The position numbers and the translations under genes are program-made. Below are positions 35,905-43,853 of a DNA stretch of 64,000 bases, one piece after another. Within the stretch, counting starts at the first letter, position 1; each line of letters opens with the position of its first letter. This stretch comes from Kitasatospora sp. A2-31. GTDB lineage: Bacteria; Actinomycetota; Actinomycetes; Streptomycetales; Streptomycetaceae. The DNA is taken from the NCBI RefSeq assembly GCF_022288725.1, contig NZ_JAKNTA010000006.1, forward strand, positions 65,278 to 129,277. Reading direction: 5' to 3'. The notes under the pieces were generated by a model. That model worked only from the letters and a program-made list of their open reading frames with translations. It made no database searches and had not been told where the DNA came from.

Positions 35905-37035
35905 ATGCCCGTGCGCCGCCGTCTCTCCGCCGCCGTCCTCACCCTCACCGCCACCGGCCTCGCCGTCGGCCTGACCGGCGCCCCGGCCGCCGCGCACGGC
36001 TCGATGCAGAACCCGCTCAGCCGGGTCGAGGGCTGCTACCTGGAGGGCGCCGAGCACCCGAAGTCGGCGGCCTGCACGGCGGCCGTGGCCACCGGCGGCA
36101 CGGCGGCGCTGTACGACTGGATGAGCCTGCGGATCGGCGACGCCGCCGGCCGCCACCGGGAGCTCATCCCGGACGGGAAGCTGTGCAGCGCCGGCTCGGA
36201 CACCTACCGGGGCCTGGACCTGCCGCGCGCCGACTGGCCGGCCACCAACCTCACCTCGGGCGCCGACTTCACTTTCCGCTACCGCGCCACCGCCCCGCAC
36301 AAGGGCACCTTCCAGCTCTACATCACCAACGGCAGCTACTCCCCGACCAAGCCGCTGACCTGGGCGAACCTGGAACCGCAGCCGTTCCTCACGGTCACCG
36401 ACCCGCAGCTCGCGGACGGCTCGTACGTCCTGCCGGGCAAGGTGCCCGCCGGGAAGACCGGGCGCCAGCTGATCTACGCCATCTGGCAGCGCTCGGACAG
36501 CCCGGAGGCGTTCTACTCCTGCTCGGACGTCGTCTTCGACGGCAGCGGCACCAATCCGGGCACCAACCCGGGCGGCACCACCACCGGCACGGGCAACGGC
36601 GGCACGGCCGGGCCGACCGGAGCCGCCACGCCCTCCACGCCCACCGCGCCCACCACGGCAGGCGGCCACGACCACGGCCACGCCCCCGGCCCGACCGCCC
36701 CCGCACCGAGCGCCCCCGCGCCGGCCGGCGGCGCCACCGCCCCGACCGCGGCCCCCGTCCCCGCCTCCGCCGGCACCCCGGCCGCCCCGGCCACTCCGGC
36801 CGCCCCCGCCCCTGCGCCCGCGGTGCCGACCCCCACCGGCACCGCGGGCACCCCGGTCGCCGCCGGCACCGCCGACGCCGCCCCCGCGACGACCGCCGCC
36901 GCCGACCAGCTCGCCCAGACCGGTTCGGACCGCTCCCTCGGCATCCTCGCCTCTATCGGCTCCGCCTTCCTCCTCGCCGGCGCCACCGTCGCCGTCCTCC
37001 ACCGGCAGCGCCGCCGCCGGGCCCACGCCCGCTGA
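35905..37035 (+). CDS. AA10 lytic polysaccharide monooxygenase with sortase-type cell-wall anchor
   Basis: A 376-residue exported copper enzyme. The signal peptide ends APAAA before His31, which becomes the free N-terminal His of the histidine brace; the second copper His is His132 (APHKGTF). The catalytic domain runs to about residue 212 (CSDVVFDG). Then about 120 residues of Thr/Pro/Ala/Gly linker, with a His-rich GGHDHGHA patch that could hold metal, lead to LAQTG (336-340), a hydrophobic helix and RRRRAHAR. LAxTG is the signal of class E sortases in streptomycetes, so the enzyme is probably covalently attached to peptidoglycan. Similar LPMOs are encoded near cslA-glxA in Streptomyces; here it lies 6 kb downstream. 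Confidence 0.92.
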   Translation: MPVRRRLSAAVLTLTATGLAVGLTGAPAAAHGSMQNPLSRVEGCYLEGAEHPKSAACTAAVATGGTAALYDWMSLRIGDAAGRHRELIPDGKLCSAGSDTYRGLDLPRADWPATNLTSGADFTFRYRATAPHKGTFQLYITNGSYSPTKPLTWANLEPQPFLTVTDPQLADGSYVLPGKVPAGKTGRQLIYAIWQRSDSPEAFYSCSDVVFDGSGTNPGTNPGGTTTGTGNGGTAGPTGAATPSTPTAPTTAGGHDHGHAPGPTAPAPSAPAPAGGATAPTAAPVPASAGTPAAPATPAAPAPAPAVPTPTGTAGTPVAAGTADAAPATTAAADQLAQTGSDRSLGILASIGSAFLLAGATVAVLHRQRRRRAHAR

Positions 37036-37099
37036 GCCGGGGCACCACCACCGAGCCCGGTACGGCAGCAGACCGCGCCCGGGCCGGCGCCGGGCCGGA

Positions 37100-37133
37100 C
37101 CCGACCCGGCCCGGCCCGGCCCGGCCCGGCCAC
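37100..37133. repeat. CCCGG pentamer array
   Basis: Five to six tandem copies of CCCGG/GGCCC lie in the gap after the LPMO gene. Confidence 0.7.
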
Positions 37134-37203
37134 GGGCGGAGGCGGTCCCGACCCCGCCTCCGAAACCCGGGACGACCGGACGCAGCGTGATTGAGTAGGG
37201 CGC

Positions 37204-38295
37204 ATGAGCCCCTCCTCGCGCCCCCGCGCCCAGCACGACGGCCCCTTCCGGGTCGGCCTGATCGGCTACGGCCTGGCCGGCTCCGCCTTCCACGCCCCGC
37301 TGATCGCCACCACCCCGGGCCTGCGGCTGGACGCGGTGGTCACCGCCAACCCCGACCGCCGCGCCCAGCTGCTCCGGGAGCACCCCGACGCCCGCGCCGT
37401 CGACACCCCCGAGCAGCTGCTCGCCGACCCGGACGCGCTCGACCTGGTCGTCATCGCCTCCCCCAACCGCACCCACGTGCCGCTCGCCCGGGCGGCACTG
37501 CGCGCCGGGCTGGCGACCGTCGTCGACAAGCCGCTGGCCGCCACCGCCGCCGAGGCGCTGGAGCTCTGCAGGACGGCCGAGGAGCGGGGCGTGCTGCTCA
37601 CGGTCTTCCAGAACCGCCGCTGGGACGGCGACTTCCTCACCGCCGCCCGGCTGGTCCGCGAGGGTGCGCTCGGCCGGGTGCACCGGTTCGAGTCCCGGTT
37701 CGAGCGGTTCCGGCCGAAGCCCAAGCCGGGCTGGCGCGAGCTGGCCGACCCGGCCGAGGTCGGCGGCACGCTCTACGACCTGGGCAGCCACCTGGTCGAC
37801 CAGGCGCTCGCGCTGTTCGGGCCGGTCGAGTCGGTGTACGCGGAGATCGACGTGCGCCGCGACGGGGCGGTGGTCGACGACGACGCCTTCCTCGCCCTCA
37901 CGCACGCCTCCGGCACCCGCTCGCACCTGTGGACGAGCGCCGTCGCGCCGCTGGTCGGCCCCCGGCTCCGGGTGCTGGGCGACGCCGCGGGCTACGTGAA
38001 GACCGGCATGGACCCTCAGGAGGCCGACCTTCGCGCCGGCCACCGCCCGGGCGACGGACGCCCGTGGGGCGCCGACGAGCCCGGCCGCTACGGCACCCTC
38101 GGCACCGACGAGTCCACCGTCCCGGTCCGCACCGACCCGGGCGACTACCCCGCGTTCTACGCGGGTGTGGCCGCCGCGCTCGCCACCCCCGGCACCCCGC
38201 CGCCGGTCGACCCGCGGGACGCCGTAGCCACCCTCACCGTCCTGGAGGCCGCCCGCGCCGCGGCCGCCACCGGAACGACGGTCCGGCTGGACTGA
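37204..38295 (+). CDS. Gfo/Idh/MocA-family NAD(P)-dependent oxidoreductase
   Basis: A 363-residue cytosolic dehydrogenase. The Rossmann start is VGLIGYGLAGSAFHAPLI, followed by the family signature VVDKPLAATAAEALEL (Lys of the EKP-type motif), VFQNRRWDGDFLT, and the C-terminal half with GGTLYDLGSHLVDQALALFG (the catalytic His). It most resembles the YdgJ/scyllo-inositol or GFO-like sugar dehydrogenases of streptomycetes; the substrate is unknown. Monocistronic with a strong shared terminator behind it. Confidence 0.92.
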   Translation: MSPSSRPRAQHDGPFRVGLIGYGLAGSAFHAPLIATTPGLRLDAVVTANPDRRAQLLREHPDARAVDTPEQLLADPDALDLVVIASPNRTHVPLARAALRAGLATVVDKPLAATAAEALELCRTAEERGVLLTVFQNRRWDGDFLTAARLVREGALGRVHRFESRFERFRPKPKPGWRELADPAEVGGTLYDLGSHLVDQALALFGPVESVYAEIDVRRDGAVVDDDAFLALTHASGTRSHLWTSAVAPLVGPRLRVLGDAAGYVKTGMDPQEADLRAGHRPGDGRPWGADEPGRYGTLGTDESTVPVRTDPGDYPAFYAGVAAALATPGTPPPVDPRDAVATLTVLEAARAAAATGTTVRLD

Positions 38296-38314
38296 CCCGT
38301 GCCGCTCGGCGCCG

Positions 38315-38354
38315 GGCCCCCGACCCGCGGTACCCGGTACCGCGGTCGGGGGCC
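38315..38354. terminator. Shared terminator between oxidoreductase and PIN toxin genes
   Basis: GGCCCCCGACC-GCGGTACC pairs with its complement over about 19 bases with a single bulged C. It lies between convergent stop codons. Confidence 0.78.
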
Positions 38355-38379
38355 GCCCCGGGCCTCGGACCCGGAGCGG

Positions 38380-38802
38380 TCAGATCCCGATGATCTCCAC
38401 AGCCGATCCCAGGCCGCGGAAGTCCGCGACGTTGCGCGTGTAGAGCGGCAGGCCGTGGGCGGAGGCGACGGCGGCGATCATCAGGTCGATCCGCCGCGGG
38501 CGCGGCTGGCGCCCGGCGGCGATGGTGAGGGTCACCAGCGTCCCGTACCGCGCGGCGGCGGCCGCGTCGAAGGGCAACGGGTCGAAGTCGGCCATCGCCG
38601 CGCCCAGCACCTCCAGCCGGGCCGCCCGGCTGACCGGATCGCGCGCCATCGAGACGCCCTGCTGCAGCTCGGCGAAGGTGATCGCGGTCAGCTCCGGCAC
38701 GGCGGGCAGGTCCGCCGGACTGAGCAGCGCCAGGTCGATGTAGACGCACGTGTCCAGGACCCCGGCCGGCCGCCGCCGGCCCGCCCTGCGCCGCTCAGCC
38801 AC
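38380..38802 (-). CDS. PIN-domain toxin (VapC family)
   Basis: A 140-residue PIN-domain nuclease. The acidic residues that bind magnesium are in place: Asp in VLDTCVYIDL, Glu in TFAELQQG, Asp in RIDLMIAAVA and Asp in TRNVADFRGL. It should cut RNA when free of its antitoxin. The GTG start lies 8 bases inside the antitoxin gene, the normal arrangement for such pairs. The first 14 residues are Arg-rich. Nothing around it suggests a mobile island. Confidence 0.88.
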   Translation of the reverse strand: MAERRRAGRRRPAGVLDTCVYIDLALLSPADLPAVPELTAITFAELQQGVSMARDPVSRAARLEVLGAAMADFDPLPFDAAAAARYGTLVTLTIAAGRQPRPRRIDLMIAAVASAHGLPLYTRNVADFRGLGSAVEIIGI

Positions 38803-39079
38803 GCGGCCGCTCGAAGGGGTCGTCGCCGTCGTCCCCCACCAGCTCCTCGGGACCGAAGTACTCCTCGGACTCCTTGCGCATCTGGTGGTAGTCGACGCGC
38901 GGCAGCTTCACGTGCCGCGCGACCAGCTCCTCCGCCGTGAGCCGTCGCCGGCCCGACACCGGTCGCAGCTCCGCGACCTCGACCCCGTTCCTGGTGATGT
39001 GGAAGGTCTCGCCCGCCTCCACCGCGTCCATCACCGCGGCGGAGTTGTTCCGGAACTCCCGCTGGGTAATCGTCTTCAT
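38795..39079 (-). CDS. Phd/YefM-family antitoxin
   Basis: A 94-residue antitoxin. The N-terminal DNA-binding part KTITQREFRNNSAAVMDAVEAGETFHITRNG is typical of Phd/YefM; the acidic C-terminal part (DYHQMRKESEEYFGPEEL) would wrap the toxin. It is the first gene of the pair and should repress its own promoter. The ATG at 39079 follows GGAGG by only two bases, closer than normal, which may limit translation; an upstream start would bury that ribosome site. Confidence 0.87.
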   Translation of the reverse strand: MKTITQREFRNNSAAVMDAVEAGETFHITRNGVEVAELRPVSGRRRLTAEELVARHVKLPRVDYHQMRKESEEYFGPEELVGDDGDDPFERPRG

Positions 39080-39290
39080 ACCCTCCAAGGTAGCCCCGCG
39101 TAGCACCCGTGGCTACAGCGCTGACAGCAACCCTCCGACCGCCGCCCCGGGAGTGGCGGATCGCACCCCGACGAATCCGCTCCACGGGCACCCGGCAGGC
39201 CGTACCATCGTCGTCAACGTCCGGAAGCGTCTCCGAGGCGTCCGGAAGCGTCCGGACCAGGTCGAGCCGCGAGCAGGAGAGGAGCAGGGC

Positions 39291-39584
39291 GTGGAACTCG
39301 TCGCGATGCTGCTCGGGCTGCTCCGCGTGCTGAGCGGGGACGTGCTCGCCGAGGGCGGCACGCTGACCTCGGTGGCGACTGCCGCAGCCGTGGTGCTGCT
39401 CACCGGAGCGGTGGCGGGGGCGCTGGTCGTCGCCCGGCTGCTCGGAGCACGGGCACCGGCCGCCGTACGGAACGGGATGCTGCGCAGGCGCGCGTTCCGG
39501 ACCGCCTTCCTTCCACAGCGTGATCCGGACGCCCGGGGCAGGCGACGCCCCAGGGCACCCGGAGCGGCCTCGACGGCCGCGTAG
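39291..39584 (+). CDS. DUF6412 family small membrane protein
   Basis: A 97-residue protein with two hydrophobic segments (GLLRVLSGDVLA and VATAAAVVLLTGAVAGALVVARLL) and the conserved basic end FLPQRDPDARGRRRPRAPG. Proteins of this DUF are regularly encoded just before a short YidC in streptomycetes, as here (129 bases apart), so a part in membrane protein insertion is possible but unproven. The GTG at 39291 has GAGAGGAG 6-7 bases upstream. Confidence 0.8.
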   Translation: MELVAMLLGLLRVLSGDVLAEGGTLTSVATAAAVVLLTGAVAGALVVARLLGARAPAAVRNGMLRRRAFRTAFLPQRDPDARGRRRPRAPGAASTAA

Positions 39585-39713
39585 CTCCACCTCTCTCCCC
39601 CTCCGAGCAGGCCGCCCGGCCGCTCCGGGGTTCCGAGCGCCGTCCCGACGCGGCCGTCCTCCGCCGATCACTCATGTCACCAGACGCTGAGACCCCGGAG
39701 GGCTCGCTCCACC

Positions 39714-40412
39714 ATGTCCCTTTTCGCAGTTCTCGACCCGGCCGTCACCCTGGCCCACGACGTCGTCGCCGCGCTCGCCACCGTCCTGCCCACGGCAGCG
39801 GCCATCGTCCTGTTCACCGTCGGCGTCCGGCTGGCGCTGCACCCGCTGGCCCGGGCCGCGGCACGCGGCGAGAAGGCGCGGGCCCGGCTCGCGCCGAAGA
39901 TCTCGGAGCTGAACCGCAAGCACAAGGACCGGCCGGAGAAGCTCCAGGCCGCGCTGGCCGAGCTGTACAAGGAGGAGAAGGCCTCGCCGTTCGCGGGGTG
40001 CCTGCCGATGCTGGTGCAGATCCCCTTCTTCTCGGTGATGTACCGGCTGTTCACCACCCCGAACGACCTGCTGGGCCACACCCTCTTCGGCGTCCCGCTC
40101 GGCCTGCACGTGGGCAGCGCCCAGGGCGCGGCGCAGTGGGTGGTGTTCGGCCTGCTGTACGCGGCGCTGGCCGGGGTGGCCTACGTCGGGTTCCGGCGGG
40201 CCCGCCGCGCACAGGCGGCGCAGCCCGCCTCCGCGACGCCGCAGCCGGGGCTGGCGTTCCTGCCGTACCTGTCGTTCGGCACCGTGCTGTTCGCCGCGCT
40301 CGTCCCGCTGGCAGCCGGGATCTACCTGCTCACCACCACCGCCTGGTCCGCAGCCGAGCGCGCGTGGCTGCACCGGGGCACCGCACCGGTCCCCGGCGTC
40401 GCCCTGGTCTGA
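39714..40412 (+). CDS. YidC/Oxa1-family membrane protein insertase, short form
   Basis: A 232-residue insertase with about five membrane helices. Family features are the coiled segment KISELNRKHKDRPEKLQAALAELYKEEKASPFAGCLPMLVQIPFFSVMYRLF and the end segment FLPYLSFGTVLFAALVPLAAGIYLLTTTAW. The hydrophilic groove Arg of YidC is likely in the first helix (TVGVRLALHPLARAA). This is not the main chromosomal yidC, which lies beside rnpA at the origin; it is a second, accessory copy. Confidence 0.9.
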   Translation: MSLFAVLDPAVTLAHDVVAALATVLPTAAAIVLFTVGVRLALHPLARAAARGEKARARLAPKISELNRKHKDRPEKLQAALAELYKEEKASPFAGCLPMLVQIPFFSVMYRLFTTPNDLLGHTLFGVPLGLHVGSAQGAAQWVVFGLLYAALAGVAYVGFRRARRAQAAQPASATPQPGLAFLPYLSFGTVLFAALVPLAAGIYLLTTTAWSAAERAWLHRGTAPVPGVALV

Positions 40413-40541
40413 ACCCGACCGGCCCGCCGGGCTTGCCGACCGTCCCGGACCCTCCCTGGCGCGGGGCGGTCCGGGGCTGCCGTCTAGCCTGTGCTGATCG
40501 TTCAGGTCGTCCGCGGGTCGGACCGATGGAGGGAAGTCGTC

Positions 40542-41312
40542 ATGGTGGTCGCTGCTCCGGCGTTGGCCGAGTTGCGGGAGGTCTGCCAGCCGCAGGCGAA
40601 GCTGCAGAGCCGCAACGGGGAGCACTGGGCGGGCCGCCTCTACATGCGCCGCATCTCGCTGCGGACCACCCGGCAGCTGGTCCGCACCTCGGTGTCGCCG
40701 AACACGCTGACCTGGCTGATGGTGGTCTGCGGGGTGGGCGCCGGGGCGGCGCTGCTGATCCCAGGGCTGGCGGGTGCCGTGCTGGCGGCCGTGCTGTTCC
40801 AGGGCTTCCTGCTGTTCGACTGCGTCGACGGCGAGGTGGCTCGTTGGAAGCGACAGTTCAGCACCGCGGGGGTGTACGTCGACCGGCTCGGTGCGTACCT
40901 CGCCGATGCCGCGCTCATGATCGGGGCCGGGGTGCGGGCCGCGCGCGGGGGCTCGGAGCTGTGGGTCTCGGTCGGACTGGCGACCGCGCTGGGCGTGGTG
41001 CTGCTGAAGGCCTCGACCGACCTGGTGGACGTCGCGCGGGCGCGCAGCGGCATGGCGCCGGCCGACGAGGAGTCGACGCAGCCCCGCTCCCAGGGCATCG
41101 CCACCGCGCGCCGGCTGGCCTCGATATTCAAGATCCACCGGGTGACCAACGGCATCGAGGCCTCGCTGGTCCTGCTCGCCACGGCGGTGGCGGACGCGGC
41201 GGTCGGCGACATCGGCCCGACGCGGTACGCGCTCGCGGCCATCGCGGTGATCACCTGGGGGATGGTGGTGGCGCACCTCGCGTCGATCCTGTCGTCGTCA
41301 CGGCTGCGCTGA
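40542..41312 (+). CDS. CDP-alcohol phosphatidyltransferase family protein
   Basis: A 256-residue membrane enzyme with six hydrophobic segments. The catalytic motif of the family, D-x2-D-G-x2-A-R-x8-G-x3-D-x3-D, is complete at DCVDGEVAR and AGVYVDRLGAYLAD. It joins a CDP-linked donor to an alcohol in membrane lipid or phosphoinositol synthesis. The exact lipid is unknown. The ATG at 40542 has GGAGG upstream. Confidence 0.9.
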   Translation: MVVAAPALAELREVCQPQAKLQSRNGEHWAGRLYMRRISLRTTRQLVRTSVSPNTLTWLMVVCGVGAGAALLIPGLAGAVLAAVLFQGFLLFDCVDGEVARWKRQFSTAGVYVDRLGAYLADAALMIGAGVRAARGGSELWVSVGLATALGVVLLKASTDLVDVARARSGMAPADEESTQPRSQGIATARRLASIFKIHRVTNGIEASLVLLATAVADAAVGDIGPTRYALAAIAVITWGMVVAHLASILSSSRLR

Positions 41313-41326
41313 GCCCTGCCGGTTCC

Positions 41327-41362
41327 CCGCTGCCCCTGGAAGCGCGCTTCCAGGGGCAGCGG
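41327..41362. terminator. Perfect 36-bp palindrome, bidirectional terminator
   Basis: The arms 41327-41344 and 41345-41362 are exact complements without a spacer, between two convergent genes 59 bases apart. In RNA the centre opens to a small loop. Confidence 0.85.
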
Positions 41363-41371
41363 CGTTCCGGG

Positions 41372-41929
41372 TCAGACCTTCTTGAAGCACATCGTGTAGT
41401 CGACGCCCTTGCTGCGGTCGACCTTGATGCCGTAGTCGAAGGCGGCACCGCAGCTCTTGTCGGGGCCGTAGAGCTTGTCGGCCATCTTGTACTGGGCCTC
41501 GGAGGACTTGCAGTCGACGACGGTCGGCACCGGCGAGCCCTGCGGGTCCTGGATCTTGACGCACTCGCCGATGTTCGGGTCGTGCGTCCTGTTCTCCGCG
41601 GCCTGGGCGGACTGCGAGGCGGCGGCCTTGGCCTTGCCGCCGTTGGGGTCGGTGTTGTACTTCCACACGTACCAGGCGCCGCCGCCGAAGACGGCCAGGA
41701 TGATCACGATCGGGAGGACGGCCTGCAGCGGGCTGCGGCGTTGCGGGCGCTGCGGCGGCCGGGGGGCCGGCGGCTGGGCGCCGTACGGGGGCTGGGGCTG
41801 GGCGTACTGCGGCTGAGGCGGCTGCTGGCCGTAGACGGGCGGCTGGCCGTACGCGGGCTGGGGCGGCGGCGGTGCGTAGCCGTAGGGCTGCTGGGGCGGG
41901 TGGTTCTGGTAGGGCGGCGGTGCGGACAT
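41372..41929 (-). CDS. LppU/SCO3897-type membrane-anchored protein
   Basis: A 185-residue protein: about 65 residues of Pro/Gln/Tyr/Gly (repeats of the QPxYGQPP type), one membrane helix (LQAVLPIVIILAVFGGGAWYV) and an outside domain with four Cys (NIGECVKIQDPQG, VVDCKSSEAQYKM, KSCGAAFDYG, MCFKKV), likely two disulfides. The layout matches the LppU/SCO3897 family, whose role is unknown. Pro/Tyr/Gln-rich tails like this often mediate assembly on the inner side of the membrane. The ATG at 41929 has a weak ribosome site; a TTG at 41971 is possible. Confidence 0.75.
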   Translation of the reverse strand: MSAPPPYQNHPPQQPYGYAPPPPQPAYGQPPVYGQQPPQPQYAQPQPPYGAQPPAPRPPQRPQRRSPLQAVLPIVIILAVFGGGAWYVWKYNTDPNGGKAKAAASQSAQAAENRTHDPNIGECVKIQDPQGSPVPTVVDCKSSEAQYKMADKLYGPDKSCGAAFDYGIKVDRSKGVDYTMCFKKV

Positions 41930-42110
41930 GGTGCTGGGGTCCCCGTGGTCGATGACGTGAGCGGTGGTCAACGCGCCGTTGACCGATGCAGGTTACTCGC
42001 CCGCCGACCGGTGATCACACCGGTCCGATTGCGCGTGGACACCCTGCCCGAGCAGGCGCGAGCGGTAAGTTGTGCACGGCGAGGCGCGGTTGGCGGGCGA
42101 GGGGGCGGGA

Positions 42111-43676
42111 ATGCAGGCGGGCGATGTCCTGGACGACCGGTACGAGCTGATCGAGACGATCGGCGAAGGCGCGTTCGGGGTGGTGTGGAAGGCCCGCGAC
42201 GCCCGGATCCAGCGCCACGTCGCCGTCAAGGTCATGCAGCAGGGCGGGAACACGGCCAAGGACGTGGCCCGCTTCGTGCGGGAGGTGGCGACGGCCGGGG
42301 CGCTCAACCACCCTCACATCGTCACCGTGCACGACTTCGGCGAGCACCGGAGCGCGGGCCGACCGGTGTTCTACCTGGTCATGGAACTGCTCGACGGCGC
42401 CCAGCTGAACGAGAGCCTGGCCCGCGGGGTTCCGCCGCTGGCCCGTTCGCTGGCGTGGGCCTCGCAGATCGCCGACGCGCTGGCCGTCGCCCACGGGGCG
42501 GGCGTGGTCCACCGAGACATCAAGCCGGCCAACGTGATGGTGCTGACCTCCGGTTCGGTGAAGGTCGTGGACTTCGGCATCGCCCGGACCGAGGCCGCGG
42601 ACGACGGCGTGACCAGCACGCACGCCATCATCGGGACTCCGGCGTACATGGCGCCGGAGCGGTTCGAGGGGAAGGGGCTCGACGCCCGCTCGGACCTCTA
42701 CGCCTTCGGCTGCCTGCTGTACGAGCTGTGCACCGGCCGGCCCCCCTTCCGTGGTGGTGTCTTCGAGTTGATGCGGCTGCACGGCACGGTCGCCCCTGCG
42801 CCGCCGAGCGAGTTCCGGGACGCGATCCCGGCGGAGGTCGACCGGCTCGTCCTGGAGTTGCTGGCGAAGGACCCGGCCCAGCGGCCGTCCGGCGCCGACC
42901 AGGTCGCCGTTCGCCTGCGCGCGGCCGCGTGGTCGCTGGCCAATCCGGCGCCCGCGTACACGCCGACGGTGCGCGACACCTCGATCAGCGACGACGTGTA
43001 CGTGCGGAGCCGGCGGGACGAGGCGGACGCGCTCTTCGAGGAGACCCGGGCGAAGGCCGCCCAGGCGGCCGCCGAGTTCGAGACCAACCTTGCCAAGCGC
43101 CGGGAGCAGTCCGAGCGCTACATCGCCGGTCTGCGAGCCAGTGCCGAGGAGGAGGTCCGGGTAGTCCTGGAGGAGGCCAAGAACGAGAGCGCCCAGCTGC
43201 GCGCCAAGGCCAACCTCGATGCCCAGAACAAGCGCGGGGAGGCGGACGATCTGTTCGAGCTGACCCGCACCAAGGCCGCCCAGGCCGCGTTGGAGTTCGA
43301 GACCAACCTGGCCAAGCGCCGGGAGCAGTCAGAGCGCGACCTGGCCGCCCGTCAGGCCAAGGCCGAGAAACGCCTGGCCGAGATCGAGCACCGGGCCGAG
43401 CAGCTGCGCCTGGAGGCCGAGAAGCTGCGCACCGACGCCGAGCGCCGGGCCCGCCAGACCGTCGAGACGGCCCAGCGCCAGTCCGAGGACATCGTGGCCG
43501 ACGCCAACGCCAAGGCCGACCGGATCCGCAGCGAATCCGAGCGCGAGCTGGCGGCTCTGACCAACCGCCGCGACAGCCTCAACGCCCAGCTGAACAACGT
43601 CCGCGAGATGCTGGCGACGCTGACCGGCGCAGCCGTGGCCGCTGCGGAGCTTCCCCCGCAACAACAGCAGCGCTAG
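42111..43676 (+). CDS. Serine/threonine protein kinase fused to a Scy-like coiled coil
   Basis: A 521-residue soluble protein. Residues 10-275 form a complete PknB-type kinase: glycine loop GEGAFGVV, Lys40 in AVKV, catalytic HRD at 134-136, DFG from Asp154, GTPAYMAPE and DLYAFGCLLYEL. There is no membrane helix or PASTA domain. From about residue 300 to the end it is a continuous coiled coil of Glu, Ala, Arg and Gln. Two copies of a module ending EFETNLAKRREQSER (DNA near 43015-43110 and 43240-43335) are followed by a segment (AERRARQTVETAQRQ, NAKADRIRSESEREL, ALTNRRD, NVREMLATLTGAA) that I recognise as the end of Scy, the hyphal-tip scaffold of Streptomyces. A cytoskeleton-bound kinase is inferred. 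The ATG has GAGGGGG upstream. Confidence 0.92.
   Translation: MQAGDVLDDRYELIETIGEGAFGVVWKARDARIQRHVAVKVMQQGGNTAKDVARFVREVATAGALNHPHIVTVHDFGEHRSAGRPVFYLVMELLDGAQLNESLARGVPPLARSLAWASQIADALAVAHGAGVVHRDIKPANVMVLTSGSVKVVDFGIARTEAADDGVTSTHAIIGTPAYMAPERFEGKGLDARSDLYAFGCLLYELCTGRPPFRGGVFELMRLHGTVAPAPPSEFRDAIPAEVDRLVLELLAKDPAQRPSGADQVAVRLRAAAWSLANPAPAYTPTVRDTSISDDVYVRSRRDEADALFEETRAKAAQAAAEFETNLAKRREQSERYIAGLRASAEEEVRVVLEEAKNESAQLRAKANLDAQNKRGEADDLFELTRTKAAQAALEFETNLAKRREQSERDLAARQAKAEKRLAEIEHRAEQLRLEAEKLRTDAERRARQTVETAQRQSEDIVADANAKADRIRSESERELAALTNRRDSLNAQLNNVREMLATLTGAAVAAAELPPQQQQR
43015..43335 (+). repeat. Duplicated coiled-coil module in the kinase gene
   Basis: About 95 bases starting GAGGCGGACG and ending in the codons for RREQSER occur at 43015-43110 and 43240-43335, alike in most positions, separated by about 130 bases of different coiled coil. 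Confidence 0.8.
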
Positions 43677-43697
43677 CGCCGGGTAGGCAGGGGCCGG

Positions 43698-43853
43698 TCA
43701 GGAGCCCTTCGGCTGCGCGTTGGTTTCGGCGTCGCGCGGCCGGAGGGATGCGGCCCGCGCCTCGCAGACGCCGCCGAGGACGGCGGAGAGCAGGATCAGG
43801 ATCAGGAGTCCGAGCACGGGGAGACCGTTCGGCGGGGTGGGGGCGGAGTTCAC
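43698..43853 (-). CDS. Small single-pass membrane protein
   Basis: A 51-residue protein with one strong membrane helix (GLPVLGLLILILLSAVLGG), a Cys and a basic then polar tail (EARAASLRPRDAETNAQPKGS). Its GTG overlaps the stop of the ATPase gene in a GTGA, which is the main evidence that it is real and co-translated. I do not recognise a family. It may anchor or partner the ATPase. Confidence 0.6.
   Translation of the reverse strand: MNSAPTPPNGLPVLGLLILILLSAVLGGVCEARAASLRPRDAETNAQPKGS

Noticed and set aside
37085..37140. CCCGG array as a G-quadruplex or origin element
   Set aside because: The runs are only two or three bases long, too short for a stable quadruplex, and no DnaA boxes or parS-like sites are near.
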